Assembly (NCBI GenBank): GCA_003260075.1
Contig: QLIY01000145.1
Coordinates: forward strand, 124,001-188,000
Length of the DNA stretch: 64,000 bases
Direction: 5' to 3'
From: Phallusia mammillata
Lineage: Eukaryota > Chordata > Ascidiacea > Phlebobranchia > Ascidiidae
The notes below the pieces were generated by a model. That model was given only the letters and a program-made list of their open reading frames with translations, had not been told where the DNA came from and did not search any database. Positions 1 through 11,700 of this stretch are shown here, in pieces (within the stretch, counting starts at the first letter, position 1; each line of letters starts with the position of its first letter). The position numbers and the translations under genes are program-made.

Positions 1-1069
1 CCAACTTGGCATGATTTATGGATAAGTAAGTCATGATTACGGGGCTGTATAGATGCTTCAGGGTTGATCCTAGTATGGTATTGAATTGATCTTAGCAGAC
101 TAAATTTAAATGTCTTCTAAAGGATGTTTGTTTTACATGCTTTATTTTTGTGTACAACTATAAAGTGCAGAGTGATGCCTTAATCTACTGACAGCATCAA
201 TATTCAGTAATGTATTTCGATGATCTTTGTTTTTCATGTTTTATCAAGAAGTTCCATGTATTTACAAATAACTCATGGGTTTATTTCATGGAAAACAAAC
301 AACGGGTTCATTTCATTTTTAAAACATTTCAAACAAAAACACTGCAACAAACAAATGTATGCTGACAAACTAAAGTAGAATTGAGAGAATCACCCAACAC
401 ATGGGCCGATTTCAACAAAATTTTCTTGTTGTTTATTTTTTATCTGGTTGATCTATAAAAGGTTTCCTTTGTACCTTTTTAATCCATCTCTGCAAAAACA
501 GTTGTTTTTTTATTTTAATAAGGCATTTTATTGTGTCGTAAATTATCAATTAGGCTATATTGTACATGCAAATGATTTGCGTTTTAATTTTAATCACTTA
601 TTTGCAATTTTGAATACCACCAAAAGTAATGCCTTCTTTGGCTAATCATCACTAAATTTTTCGTTCTGTATTTTTTTGCATTTCTGTTCGTTGGTGGCAA
701 CGTTAAAACCGTGTTTTTGCCAGTAAAACTTTTCAGTTTAAAGCATTTAGATTTAGAACTCACAAGCCGTGCTCTCTAAGTAGTTTTCGTTTGTGACGAA
801 TTTCGCTAATTTCTTGGAGTGACTTGCGCAAAAATTTGAGAAGTTTTCTGTGTTCGGTTTTCTGCAATAGAGCAAACAACATCAATTGGATCAACTCTTT
901 TTCTGTTTACACAATATAAAAGCTTATTACGAAAAACAATCGAGCCTTTTAGAACGGATGAGTATCATAAAAACGAACATTAAAATCTCATTAAACAGTA
1001 TTAAAAGGCATTGTGTGTTTGGTAAAAACTTGGTGACCAGTATACCACAATGCATCACTAAGTTTCGGA

Positions 1070-2084
1070 TTAAAAACAAAACAATTTGAAAGTGATTGAT
1101 GATAAATTAAATTGATTGATTGATATATAAGGCATTAGGTACAAACGCGGCAGGACGGTACGAACTTGTTTTGAAGATTTCGTAAAAATTCTTTCACTCC
1201 TCGGCGAGTTTGGAAAATTGTAAAGCGTTGCGGGTGTTTGAAGATCCTGAAAAAGGCACAAATACGATATTTAGCTGAGAGATAGGAACGTAAGTAATTA
1301 CTACAAAACCTACAATACCTCGCTTTGCTGAGGGCTTGATGGCGGACTCTCTTCAACAACTTGTGAGGGGTAGATACTAGCTTCAGTTTGCAGAGATTCA
1401 TCATACTCTCTCACTAAATTGGCTAAAAGTAAAACGATTTTTTTACAGTCAGGTCGATGCACGTTACGTAACATCTCTAAACGGAACTTTACTGCATAAA
1501 AAAACAGCTGGCACAGTTAATAAAATTTCACTTCATATACCAGGGTAGTTACGTTTCAGTCTAAATCTGGCCTCCATTAAGACAGATCTTAGAAACCCAA
1601 ATAGTATTTTGCAATACGATCACCAATAACAGCATACCGCAATTATGGCATGATTTCCAAGAAAACTCGGTCATTTAAATCTATAAGCTATATAAGACTT
1701 TTTGGAAAAAGTCAATGATTGCTAAGGAAATCAGGCAAGTTTTGTAATTAGTTTAACACTTCGCAATAATATCAGATACCAAGCTTTTATCACTAACCGT
1801 CAACTGCCCTTCTACCCATCATTAAACTTCTCAATGCTGGCGTTTCCAAATTTGCTTTGTCGCCCAGCAGGTTTTCAACGGTATAAGCTTGGGAAGTGCG
1901 TTTCGGCGAATCAACATCAGTCACAGTTTTCAAGACGCCCCCCCCCCCTATAAGCTTGGGAAGTGCGTTTCGGCGAATCAACATCAGTCACAGTTTCAAG
2001 ACGCAAACTGGTCTTTTTCTTAACTGAAGTTGTTCCATCAAGCCTTGGTGTCGCAAACTTACTGCTTAACTTGCTTTGACTCAT
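1070..2084 (-). CDS. Three-exon gene of unknown function, exon 1 disrupted by an assembly duplication
   Basis: I do not recognise this protein. Exon 1 runs from ATG 2084 to 1798 (donor GTTAGT), exon 2 from 1422 to 1319 (acceptor CTTTTAG, donor GTATTG), and exon 3 from 1246 to the TAA at 1070 (acceptor TTTTTCAG). The phases close (1, 0), and an in-frame TAA lies two codons before the ATG. Without the duplicated block in exon 1 the product would be about 166 residues. It has a basic N-terminus (MSQSKLSSKF) and several SP/TP sites (VDSPKR, LETPAL, SPPSSP, QTPATL, NSPRSE), like a disordered nuclear phosphoprotein; that role is inference. Inside exon 1 a 56/55-bp direct duplication around an 11-C run breaks the frame, and the lower-coordinate copy also carries one extra A (on the coding strand). 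The last 20 or so residues are hydrophobic and AT-rich, so the true 3' end could differ. Confidence 0.6.
1882..2003. repeat. Direct duplication flanking an 11-C run (inside an exon)
   Basis: The 56 bp at 1882-1937 are repeated as 55 bp at 1949-2003, separated by C11 (1938-1948). The only difference seen is a one-base indel in a T run. The duplication sits inside coding exon 1 of the flanking gene, where a single copy would keep the frame open. Confidence 0.9.
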
Positions 2085-2660
2085 TACTTAAACGTTATAA
2101 AGTAAGTTACAACATTAAAGGTCATTAAACCAGTACGACAGCAGCCTATGTTTAGAAATAATTTTTTATGCCTGTACATTTAACAAGTTTGCTAAAATGT
2201 TGTTGTCTGCAAAAACCGCTTGATTTAATTAAGAATTGATAATTTTTTAACTTCATCTGGGGAGTGCGCTATTTTTTTTCTTTCGTATTGTAGCTTGAGG
2301 TGTGTGGCAAAATTTTGAAAGTTTGTCAGTAAGCTATAAAGTGGGTAAATCCGTTTTGTGAAGAAATGTGTTATGTTGCGTTTAAAATCTCTTCAAGTTA
2401 TAAATACTTGGCGCTTTCTGACATTTATCTGACCAAAGAGATTATATTTTATTAAGTCTTTGATCTGACGAATGCTTTTACCAGTAGTTGACAAACATTT
2501 TCTCTTTTTGAACTGTTTTATGGCCTGATTTGTTTCGTTGTATTCTCAATATGCTTTCTGTCAACCACAGATTTCCCGGAAAAAATTTATTATTAGCACC
2601 AACATATATGACAAATATAATACAATCCAGCACAAATAACAGTCCTTATATCAGCTATAT
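2085..2660. other. Short intergenic region
   Basis: AT-rich sequence between two minus-strand genes. It holds the poly(A) signal of the WxxW-domain gene at 2586-2591 and probably the promoter of the unknown gene to its left. No coding potential was seen. Confidence 0.5.
2586..2591 (-). terminator. Poly(A) signal AATAAA
   Basis: AATAAA on the minus strand, about 70 nt past the stop codon of the WxxW-domain gene. Position and strand fit 3'-end formation of that transcript. Confidence 0.6.
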
Positions 2661-3868
2661 TTATTTTCCAGGGGCCGGACCACCCAGGCCGCCTCCCCCG
2701 ACGGAATAACCACCACCTTGAGAATTGATTTGATGGACACTAGCATTTCTGCAGCAAAAGCTCACAGCATAATCTCTGCACTCAAACATAGTTTGCTTGT
2801 TATCTGCACACCATAGGCCCTTGTTGTAGTGAAGGTAAGTAAATGTGTTGTAGTTGTAAACATTGGTCGGCTGTGCTCCGCTCACGACTCGGGCTCGAAT
2901 TCCAACTCTCTTGTTGCACACTGAGTTCGGTGGGTAATGGTTTTGTATCGTGTTAATCATCTCGTTGTCGCCGTAATATATGTTATTATGTGGGTCGTCG
3001 GCGTCAAACCATTGTGACCAGTAGTAAGCTCCGTTTTGTGGACAACTGCCTCGATCTGGTAAAAGTAAATATATATTCACGGTTTATTTTACTGAAATAT
3101 TTTTTTTTTCACAAGCATTTGAAAAAACACACAACTTCTTTTTTGATCGTCACATTTTTTTTCGAAATACGAATAATTTTTATGACGACAAATTTTGATG
3201 CGAACGGAAACCCGAAAAGAGTTTTAGCTTTTAAGCAGGAAGTCGAACCGGAACTGTACCCGAACCGTTAATTCATCAAAACTGATAACGATTTCCTCAA
3301 AACCCAAACTGGAGTTGAACCATACGCGAATGTATATAGACATTAAATAGGAAAGCGATTTAACCGGTTTAAAAAGCGCAAACCGATTCGGGCAAAATAT
3401 CTTTAAAAAAATCCGAACCCCTGAACCTATATAACAGGCGGTTTGACTCACTGGTTTAAGGCATTTAACAAATGAAGAAAACAAAACAGTATCCGGGTTG
3501 TAAATAGGGTTGGGTTTTTAGAGACGGTTTGGACCTGACTCTTCACACTCGGTTTAATGTTATTGTGCCGCAATTTCACGTGGGGGCCAAATTCAGGCTT
3601 TGTTTAACACAAGTTCGGGTTAGGCCGGGTTTCGGGCCTGTCGTTTTGGGTTCGGACTTTAATTTCGGGCCAGCTTACAACTCCGAGCTAAAATCTGTGA
3701 TAAAAACGCTGAGGTACGAAGACTAATTCACAAAAAAAGGTTTTTACAGATTTTGAAAAAGAATTAACGTGGAAAAAAGAAAGGTTTTTACTTACTTATG
3801 TATTGAGCAGTTCCCTGGCACAGAAAACATAACAAACCAAACAGAACCGCTTGAATGACGATCTTCAT
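2661..3868 (-). CDS. Small secreted WxxW-domain protein (CILP/mucin WxxW type)
   Basis: Two exons: 3868-3796 (donor GTAAGT) and 3055-2661 (acceptor TTTTACCAG), joining in phase 1 to give about 155 residues. The N-terminus MKIVIQAVLFGLLCFLCQG is a clear signal peptide. The mature part is one WxxW domain of the kind found in cartilage intermediate layer protein and gel-forming mucins. It shows YYWSQWFDADDP near residues 35-46, a GD-E pair just after it, then VCNKR...IRARV, GLWCADN and a final FECRDYAVSFCCRN cysteine cluster. A Gly-rich tail (GGGYSVGGGGLGGPAPGK) follows. The family is usually found as one module of very large extracellular proteins; here it stands almost alone. An extracellular matrix or mucus role is inferred. 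The intron carries degenerate GC-richer repeat sequence. Confidence 0.85.
3100..3780. repeat. Degenerate dispersed repeat in the WxxW-gene intron
   Basis: The intron contains many variants of GAACCGG, CGAACC and GGGTTCGG in both orientations. A segment near 3535-3580 (CCTGACTCTTCACACTCGG) resembles one near 62968-63010 (CCTGACTTCACACTCGG, then a similar TGTCGTAATTTCGC). Similar GGTTCGGGTTCGGAC text occurs near 40110-40160. It is probably an old mobile-element relic; the class is unknown. Confidence 0.35.
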
Positions 3869-3942
3869 CTCCTTGGTAACTGTAAACGATGATTGAAAGT
3901 GAAACTTGAATTGAATGATGACCAACCACGATCTGACGCCGC

Positions 3943-3949
3943 CTTTTAA
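3943..3949 (-). promoter_or_regulatory. TATA-like box of the WxxW-domain gene
   Basis: TTAAAAG on the minus strand within CTTAAAAGGCGG, about 75 nt upstream of the start codon. Spacing suits a TATA box with a short 5' leader. Found by eye only. Confidence 0.4.
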
Positions 3950-5677
3950 GCGGGTGATTTGGATTCTTATACCTTTAGGCAAGTGATTTTAGGTGTGTAG
4001 TTATGCCCTTAAAACACCACGATTGATTTTCCCTTACATATAGATCAGTGAAAGCAGCGGTGTTCGTGACCAACTTAAACGTTTTTTAAAAATATATGTC
4101 ATGCGTAAAGGCTAGGGTTACCAAACGCCAGGAATTTCCCGAACATGTCCGGAATGGGAGCGTAAAATCTGTGTCCAGAATTAATTTGAAAAACACTTCC
4201 AACGTCCGGAATTTTAGCGTCTTGTCGCCTAACCTACAATAGTTCTCACAATTCTTTTCCTGAGAGACTCAAACGTTTACGTTTTAACTGTTGTTTGTGC
4301 TGTTTTTAATGCATAATGCTACCTATATTCATGCTACACACCTTTTCAGCATGAATTAAAGTCTAGTTGGTAAAATAAAGGCTATTTTTGCGTCTAAAAA
4401 GCTAACAATACTCTGTTTAAATGACCGAACCCTATGGAACTTTTTGTTAAGTAACTAGGCTTTTTGTGTTTGTGATATTAAGGTTATTTTGTCAAAAACG
4501 GGACTCTTTGGGTTAGTATCATATGTAACAACAGGCCACCCAGATAACGTACCATAACGCATGTTTGGTGTCTCCTAAGATGAAACCGGACTTTGCTTGT
4601 GCAGAAATGGTTACCTTAGTAAAGTCACAAGTTTGGCACTTAATTGGAAAATCTCGATAAGCGTAAGGTATCTGTTGCTACCGGTGTTTACGTGAGAAAC
4701 GTACACGTTTATTTTTCCCGCAAACGATTATATAAAATTACTCCCAGATGGGATTTCATTATTTGCATATTTTATTTAACTTACATTTAGGTTTTGCCGA
4801 AAAAATTATAAACACATGTTTGAACTGGGAAAAACACCTGGCGCAAATTTAGGCACCTTAATTATTGCCAAAGATTTTTTGCGTGATGGTTTTACGTCCG
4901 TTGGTAAATTTTTGTGCTTGCGGGCATGTTACGATTGTCACGGCCAAGAAACCGAACTAATGGGATACTATGAAATTTTATGATTCATAAAATCGTTACA
5001 CAGCTGAAAACCTGGGATGCTTGGACTTATATAGTTTACGGCTAGAATGTGATTGAATTTTGTGTGGTAAAATGTGACATATAGAACAACTTGGTGCTAT
5101 TTAAAGACAAAATACGACGAATTTGTTCCAACATGAACATTTGCTTTCCTTAATTTAATTAAAAAATCACGTTTTTTCCAAGAAACGAAATTGCGCACTG
5201 GAATTGAAATTATCGATTTCCATCAGGCTAATTTGGATTTTCGTACTCCTGTGTGAACGGTAATTGTGCGGCACACAGGTCGACGGATAACTCAAAGAGC
5301 TTTCGGGCTTACAAAAGATAATCGTTTTATAATTACCATTTTATAGATTTGTTCCAGATTTATCCAAAAACGCGACTCGACTCGTTTTCTTGCAATAACG
5401 CATAAGCATGGCGTGAGCTGTAAATGCTACTACCCCCATGGTTAAAAAAAAACACATTTTACAAAATTTGTTGTTATATTTGACACTAAGACGTGGTGTT
5501 GCGATGAAAAACACAAACATATCTCATGTGGGACAAAAAATTCGGCTGCACGAAAATTTCTGTGGCAAATATTATTCAGGCAAAAACGTTGTGTTTGCGG
5601 AACGGAACAAAAAAGCTGAGAACTGAGTTATAAGCACTGCCAATTCGGAAAATGCCCTGGGTTGTAAAGCGTATTTT

Positions 5678-6001
5678 TAGGGGTGCACAACCTTTTTGAT
5701 ATTGCAAATCGCTCGAGCCCTGGAAGGCAGTCAGACGCCTCAGAACTTAAACGAAAAGTTACTCAATATAAAGTGACCTTTTATTTCAATTTCATGATAA
5801 ATTGTAGCAGTTTTATCTTATATGAGTATCCCGAAAAACTGTCCTTATCTCATACGCGCACTTTGCGAAAAAAAACAGATCTCGATCAAAAAAAAAAAAA
5901 TTTATGCGACAGCGTTTTATAAATACAAAGTCGCAATACAGGTTTTTAATATACGCGTGGGCGGTTGTAAAAACTTGTAATCAGAAAGTTGTGCACCCCT
6001 G
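5678..6001. mobile_element. hAT-like miniature element (candidate)
   Basis: The left end TAGGGGTGCACAACCTTTTT and the right end, in reverse complement CAGGGGTGCACAACTTTCTG, form terminal inverted repeats with few mismatches over about 20 bp. The CAGGGGTG-type ends suggest a hAT-like non-autonomous element. No matching 8-bp target duplication was found, so this copy may be old. There is no transposase. Confidence 0.5.
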
Positions 6002-6027
6002 GTTAGGACGACAAATTAAATTTCCTA

Positions 6028-6279
6028 GAAAATGCAAAAATATTAACGATATCGATCGTCGATCTGAAATAGGCTAGTAACAAGACAAGAAAATGTTTGT
6101 GTAAAATTGCTAACTGCAACACAACATAATGACAAGAGTAATGTAGAAACCCCCCCCCCCGAAAATGCAAAAATATTAACGATATCGATCGTCGATCTGA
6201 AATAGGCTTGTAACAAGACAAGAAAATGTTTGTGTAAAATTGCTGACTGCAACACAACATAATGACAAGAGTAATGTAA
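6028..6279. repeat. Direct duplication flanking an 11-C run
   Basis: About 120 bp (6028-6149) are repeated at 6161-6279 around C11 (6150-6160). The copies differ by at least two substitutions (GGCTAG/GGCTTG, TGCTAAC/TGCTGAC), as two alleles would. Confidence 0.9.
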
Positions 6280-6613
6280 AAAAGATCTAAATTTTAAATG
6301 ATGCTAGATGTATCTAAAAGCTAAACAACGTACAGGTATAAAGTGGGTGGTTATATCGGACTGCTGGTGTTAAAAAACTTTGGCAACTTGACGGAGAAAA
6401 ATTGGAATTTCTTGGGCGGAAAACTTGATTGCAACGGGATTACTAAAACAGGGGGAATGACATTGAAACTTTTCGTGACATTGAAAATATGGTTGTAGGA
6501 GGATCCAGAAAAAATATAAAATGTCAAGATTCAGTTCTATTTCAAGTCCCAAACGGTGCCTATATACAACTAAGTTTAAATTCCCTAAAACCCTGCAGGG
6601 ACTTCTTGGTGAA

Positions 6614-6728
6614 ACAACTTGTTTAAACAAGGGCAAGAAGCTATTGTCACAAGTTACAAAAAAATGTCCCCCCCCCCCACAACTTGTTTAAACAAGGGCA
6701 AGAAGCTATTGTCACAAGTTACAAAATT
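6614..6728. repeat. Direct duplication flanking an 11-C run
   Basis: About 50 bp beginning ACAACTTGTTTAAACAAGGG at 6614 recur at 6679 after C11 (6668-6678). The copies are near identical. Confidence 0.9.
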
Positions 6729-6948
6729 TTTTTAGAAGTTGATAAAATATCTATGTTATGTTCTAGTGTATGCTTTGATATTGGTCTCCAGTTTGAACCA
6801 TCGCCTACGAAGTTGCACTCACATGTAGAAGTAGAAGTTGTATAGGACAAGAAAACGTATGGCAGCATTTTCTATCTCCATTTTTAAACGATTTAACTCT
6901 GTCTTCATCATTTTTGATTCTAATCAAATCTTCATGGCGAAAATAACA

Positions 6949-7895
6949 TCACGTGTCTGATGACGTATCGCTATCGTCGCTTTCTGATTGGCTGGAATCG
7001 GTCTCGGACGACTGACGTTCAAGGTTGGGCATAGAGATCGTAGAAAGCTTGCGGGAAAGTGGATATCTCTTTCGCTCATCGGATTTCGTACCGACCACCG
7101 TCTGTGCGTATTGTATAGTGGGGGCGGCGGGCGGCTTGGTTGTCTTGGAAACGTTGTAGATCGTCATCAGGCTTTTACTGCTGTCGACTTGCCGAGGGGG
7201 CGTGTTGGAGGTGTGGTTCGGCGGTTTGAGAGGGGTGGGATGAGGTTTAATGTTGTTGCGGATGAAATCGTAGTAAGATAAGTTGGACGGATTGGAGTTA
7301 GCGGACGGTTCGCCGGAACCTGGGGACAAAACATCAAACTATTTATGAAATCCGTTTCGCCAAACATAATTTCTGCTGGAAAAACAGCTTAAATGCATAC
7401 ACATGCTTATGGCGCAGTTCTGGTTAAACTGAACAGATTATCGGCTGCAGGCAGCACCACACGAAACTGTTGAACCCGCTACAACAATATCTCCGGCTTG
7501 GTGATTGTTTTAATTCTAGTGCGTCGCCATATGTTTTTTCACCAAACGAAATAAAAAAAATTTTTTATTTTTTTTATTTTTTATTTTTTTATTTTTTTAA
7601 AACGAAATAAATTCAGCACAACTCAACAGCTGTTGTGTATCAAAGCCACCTAGCGGATCTTCTACAGAAACTTAAATACTAGAGACAACCGGATAGACAT
7701 CTTACCACACTCCCTGATTTTGCTGTTGGGTTTAGGAAGAGGAGTGGATCTGATTGTGCGGAAGTAACGCTTGATGTCGGGATCAGCCGGAGGATGAAGG
7801 GATGAGATCTTTCCTCCACTCCCATCCGAATCTTTGGAGGAGATTGATGATGCGCTGGAAACTCCACTGTCTGTTCTCCCTTCGTCACTCGCCAT
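6949..7895 (-). CDS. Two-exon Ser/Pro-rich disordered protein, function unknown
   Basis: Exon 1 runs from ATG 7895 to 7706 (donor GTAAGA) and exon 2 from 7319 (acceptor TGTCCCCAG) to the TGA at 6949, joining in phase 1 to give 186 residues. An in-frame TAG lies three codons upstream of the ATG, and a good 3' splice site (CTGTTTTTGCCACTAG) ends 10 nt before it. That suits a 5' leader intron or a spliced-leader acceptor. The N-terminus is Ser/Gly/Asp-rich (SGVSSASSISSKDSDGSGG). A conserved-looking core, DPDIKRYFRTIRSTPLPKP, is followed by a Pro-rich middle. The end holds a basic SRKLSTISMPNL stretch before an acidic Ser/Asp tail (QSESDDSDTSSDT). The SRKLST segment looks like a basophilic kinase site. 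I do not recognise a family. It lies about 430 bp downstream of the sirtuin on the same strand. Confidence 0.75.
7541..7600. repeat. A/T low-complexity tract in an intron
   Basis: A-rich sequence followed by TTTTTTA-type repeats, inside the intron of the Ser/Pro-rich gene. Confidence 0.7.
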
Positions 7896-8327
7896 CGCCC
7901 CCTAGTGGCAAAAACAGATACGCGTTGTACAAACGAAAATAAGCTCTTGTTCTCGTGTATGTAAATCTACAGCGATATTTACACAAACTAAGCAAGGGTT
8001 TACATTTTGGGCAATGTAAGAGACAGAATGACAATAGTGTCTCAAGGGTGTGGTAAGCCAAAAACAACTGGGAAACAGATTTTTAACCTTTTTCTTTTGT
8101 CGACACTCTTTGGAGTTCACCAACCAGTTCTTGCATACCTTTTCATGTAAGTGAAGCAAAAACTACTCCCCTAAGGCTTAAACCTAATAATTCGCCTTTC
8201 CCGCACCATTTTTGACAGGTCTCGCGCTGTACATAAAAATCTACAAGCCCGATGGTGAGTGGCATTGGGTTGTAAGCGGACCTAAAATTGGTGCTCGAAC
8301 CCGATTTTTTGAAAAACAGCGCCTGAA

Positions 8328-8733
8328 TTAGGCCCAAAAGACTTGAAGATCACTGACTGGTTGTGTCCAGCCATGTGTGCTAGTTGACTTCTCTCGTATG
8401 TTTTCAATTACCTCGGCAGTTGATTTTTCATTTCGCACAGTCAAGTCGTGTAAGAAATCCTTCCATCCGAGTTTCGCCACCAAGCGGTCAATTGTTGCGG
8501 TCAGTTCGCCCGTCAACGCGTGGTCGTTGGGTCGACCTCTGCTTCGCCTCTCAAACGGCCCGACTCTGTCCCGGTTCAGCAGAAGTCTTGGGATGTTGTA
8601 ACGCGTTGAATCGACCAAACTCGCGAAAGGCTCCACCTAGAGCAAAAATGTTTCAAGGTGAAAAAATTTTCAAATCGTTTAAACTTGTAACCGAAAACTG
8701 TGAGCGATAGAAACAACAACCGCTTTTATTCGT

Positions 8734-8796
<63 letters not shown>

Positions 8797-11700
8797 ATCA
8801 GCGAACCGGTTAGCATTACTGGTTACTGTCAATGGACTTTTTTCTAACAGAACCGGCTGAAAAATATGACTTTTGTGACAGAATCGGCTGAAAAATATGA
8901 CTTTTGTGATAGAACCGGCTGACAACAAAATTTGAATCCCACCACTGCTTCAACCTTATTAAAGCTTAGTGTCCCCCCCCCCCTTTTGTGATAGAACCGG
9001 CTGACAAAAAAATTTGAATCCCACCACTGCTTCAACCTTATTAAAGCTTAGTGCTTAGTGGTTTTCCCATAAAACTCTATTATAATGACTACATTTTATG
9101 CTAGTACTTTGGCAGTTTTATTGTGATTAAAACCAACAAATTACAACCAACCTCTAAAGATGTTCCCATGACAATAAGCATGTCACACACGGGGAAGTCC
9201 CTCAAGTAGTAATAAAACCTTTTAGGCAAATCTTCGCCGAAGAATACAATATCGGGTTTGATAATTCCGTAACATAGAGGTGTCAGTTGACATCGTGGAA
9301 TCTTGCCGTTAAATATCTTTGCCTGTGTAATATGGAAAAGTTATAAAAAAAACACAACCATTTAAGTTTGGCATAAAATGTAACAAAGTTGCGCAAAAAA
9401 TAACTGAGCTATACAGGCTCAGTGGCGAGCCCGTCGAAAGTCGAATCGCAAACACCATTGCCTGATTTCTATGCTCAACATGTCAGCTTAGCAGTAGGAC
9501 ATCGACCAGCGATCACGACACACTCATATATGAATCACAGTACGACAGGCCGATTGAAGGCGCCGTACCGAATCAGTCGGTCACCAAGCATCCACCATAT
9601 GGCAATACGTAGAAAAATTTAGTCTGGGGTGGGATTGGATCCCCACTATAGCTGGGTTTCAAAAGACGTGTTTGAGAACTTTTAAGTATATTTCAAGCTG
9701 CACGAAGTAAACTTAATTTTACCACACTAATTCATTTGTTGGATCTTTAAATATGTTGTTTAACCTTAATATCTTCTCCATCATATTTCTTCCCACACTT
9801 GGTACATGATGCTGTAGCAAATGTTCCATGTGCTTCAACAAGCTTTGAGGATGGTATCCCTGAAACTAAAGGAATAATGTGTTTGCTAAAGCGGTGGGAT
9901 TTAAACCCACAACAAGAGCATATCCGAAACTGTCGATATACCAATTGAACTATGCATAATAAGTTAAAACCAATGTCATCTTTTTAATTTAATTATGACT
10001 GTGCGGCAAACACAAAGTTTATTTACGAAACGAGCCAATTTTAGTGCCACACATGGAATTAAGGACCATAGTTTGGCCACACAGGAAATTAAGGACCATA
10101 GTTTGGTGAACTTTCAAATGCCAAATTTAGCTTAATATAAACATGAGTTCCCGGACTTTTACCTAAGAAAACCAGTTATGACCCGCTTACATACTATTAC
10201 AGATTCTCCTTTCAGCAAGTGTTTGAAAATATATGACACATAAAAAATCACCTACTTCTTTCAAGACCATCGATGTTCTGAGTATAAAGTCTCATGAGTA
10301 GACCCTTCTCGTGAAGAGCTCTTACAAAATAATGAGCAGAGTTGGGACGGTACTTTCCACTCGGATATAACTCCTTGGCAAGTTCGAAAAATGGACGTGG
10401 ATTGTTGTGAAAATAGTTGAGATCAAATACTGCAGTTGGAAATGGGATTCTGTACTTTTGAAGGTTGTCATACAGTCCAGTACCAGGGCTCCTAAAAATG
10501 GTGACATTTTTGACTCACATGATAAATTTTGGGAGAATTTTTATCATTGATGGTTTTGTTTTTGCATTTTATATGAAAGATTGAGCTATTTATGAAAGAT
10601 ATCATGTCATTTTATATGAAAGATATATCAAGAAAAAGTTGGAGTTTGGAAAAAAATCTCTCTTCAACAGCATTTCTAGCATTAAAATACACCTCCACAA
10701 GTAATGATTATGACACAAATGTTTATTTAAACCCTGGCTATTTCAGTGTGTACATGTATAAATATCTTAAACACTATAAAAGTTTAAAGGTTTAAGCATA
10801 GTTCATAGGGGCAGCTATTTATGGACAAAACAAGTAAGACCACCATGGTGTCGTGTTTTCTCACTTTCGACAACAACAATAAACAGAAGTAATTGAAAAC
10901 CTTTGTTTGGCGTGTGTCACCTTACATGTACAGATTGTGACATGTGATTTGATATTCGATTAATCATGTTATCTGAAGACATACAATTGATGCAGATTGC
11001 ACATGTGCTTTGGTTCATTTTTATTCAACCCCCCCCCCAGAAGTAATTGAAAACCTTTGTTTGGCGTGTGTCACCTTACATGTACATATTGTGACATGTG
11101 ATTTGATATTCGATTAATCATGTTATCAGAAGACATACAATTGATGCAGATTGAACATGTGCTTTGGTTCATTTTTATGGGACCACATATATTTAAGCAT
11201 AAAAGCCAATAGGTTTATTCTCATTCTTGGTTCTATTGAATAGAAAACAAAACATAGAACTGTTTTTTTTTTCAAGTTTCCACAGAAAAAAATAGGGCCA
11301 AATAGCGGTGTAAAGCATCATGCTTTATTTTGAAACACTGTGACAAATGCTTATGCAATGAGCAGTACTGTATTACAAACACAAAAAATAAAACAGTTTT
11401 CACATCTATATTTCTCACCAAATATAGTTAGAAATTTACAATATAAACACCTGAAATCTGGGATCCCACTTGCTGTACTAATTCCAGCACCGCACATTAC
11501 TACAATGTTTTTTGCTCGGCCAGATTCGATATATTTCACCATTTCATCTAAGGAATTTAATTGAGCACTTTTGGATTGACTTGGACCAGCGCTATGAGAA
11601 GAATAAGCTCTTGTCTTTTGGATGTTACCTGGCAACCTGTGGCAAATATTTTTTTTAAATGGTTACTTCAACCGCCTGATAAGAATTGGATTTAAAAAAG

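Larger units (their letters stand above)
3869..6948. other. Intergenic region
   Basis: About 3 kb of AT-rich sequence. It holds a candidate miniature element (5678-6001) and two junction duplications (6028-6279, 6614-6728). No exon with convincing splice sites was seen. Confidence 0.5.

Noticed and set aside
4094-4240. TAGGGTTACCAAACG-type hAT end with repeated CGGAATTT words
   Set aside because: No matching right terminal repeat or target duplication was found, so an element cannot be bounded.
8653-8928. Open frames with long Gly or Pro stretches (also at 40228-40517, 54150-54515 and 57696-57941)
   Set aside because: They are translations of the C/G homopolymer tracts, and each tract is open in several frames. 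There are no other coding signs.
9887-9956. Functional tRNA gene
   Set aside because: Promoter boxes are good but acceptor and anticodon stems do not pair; kept only as a tRNA-derived relic.
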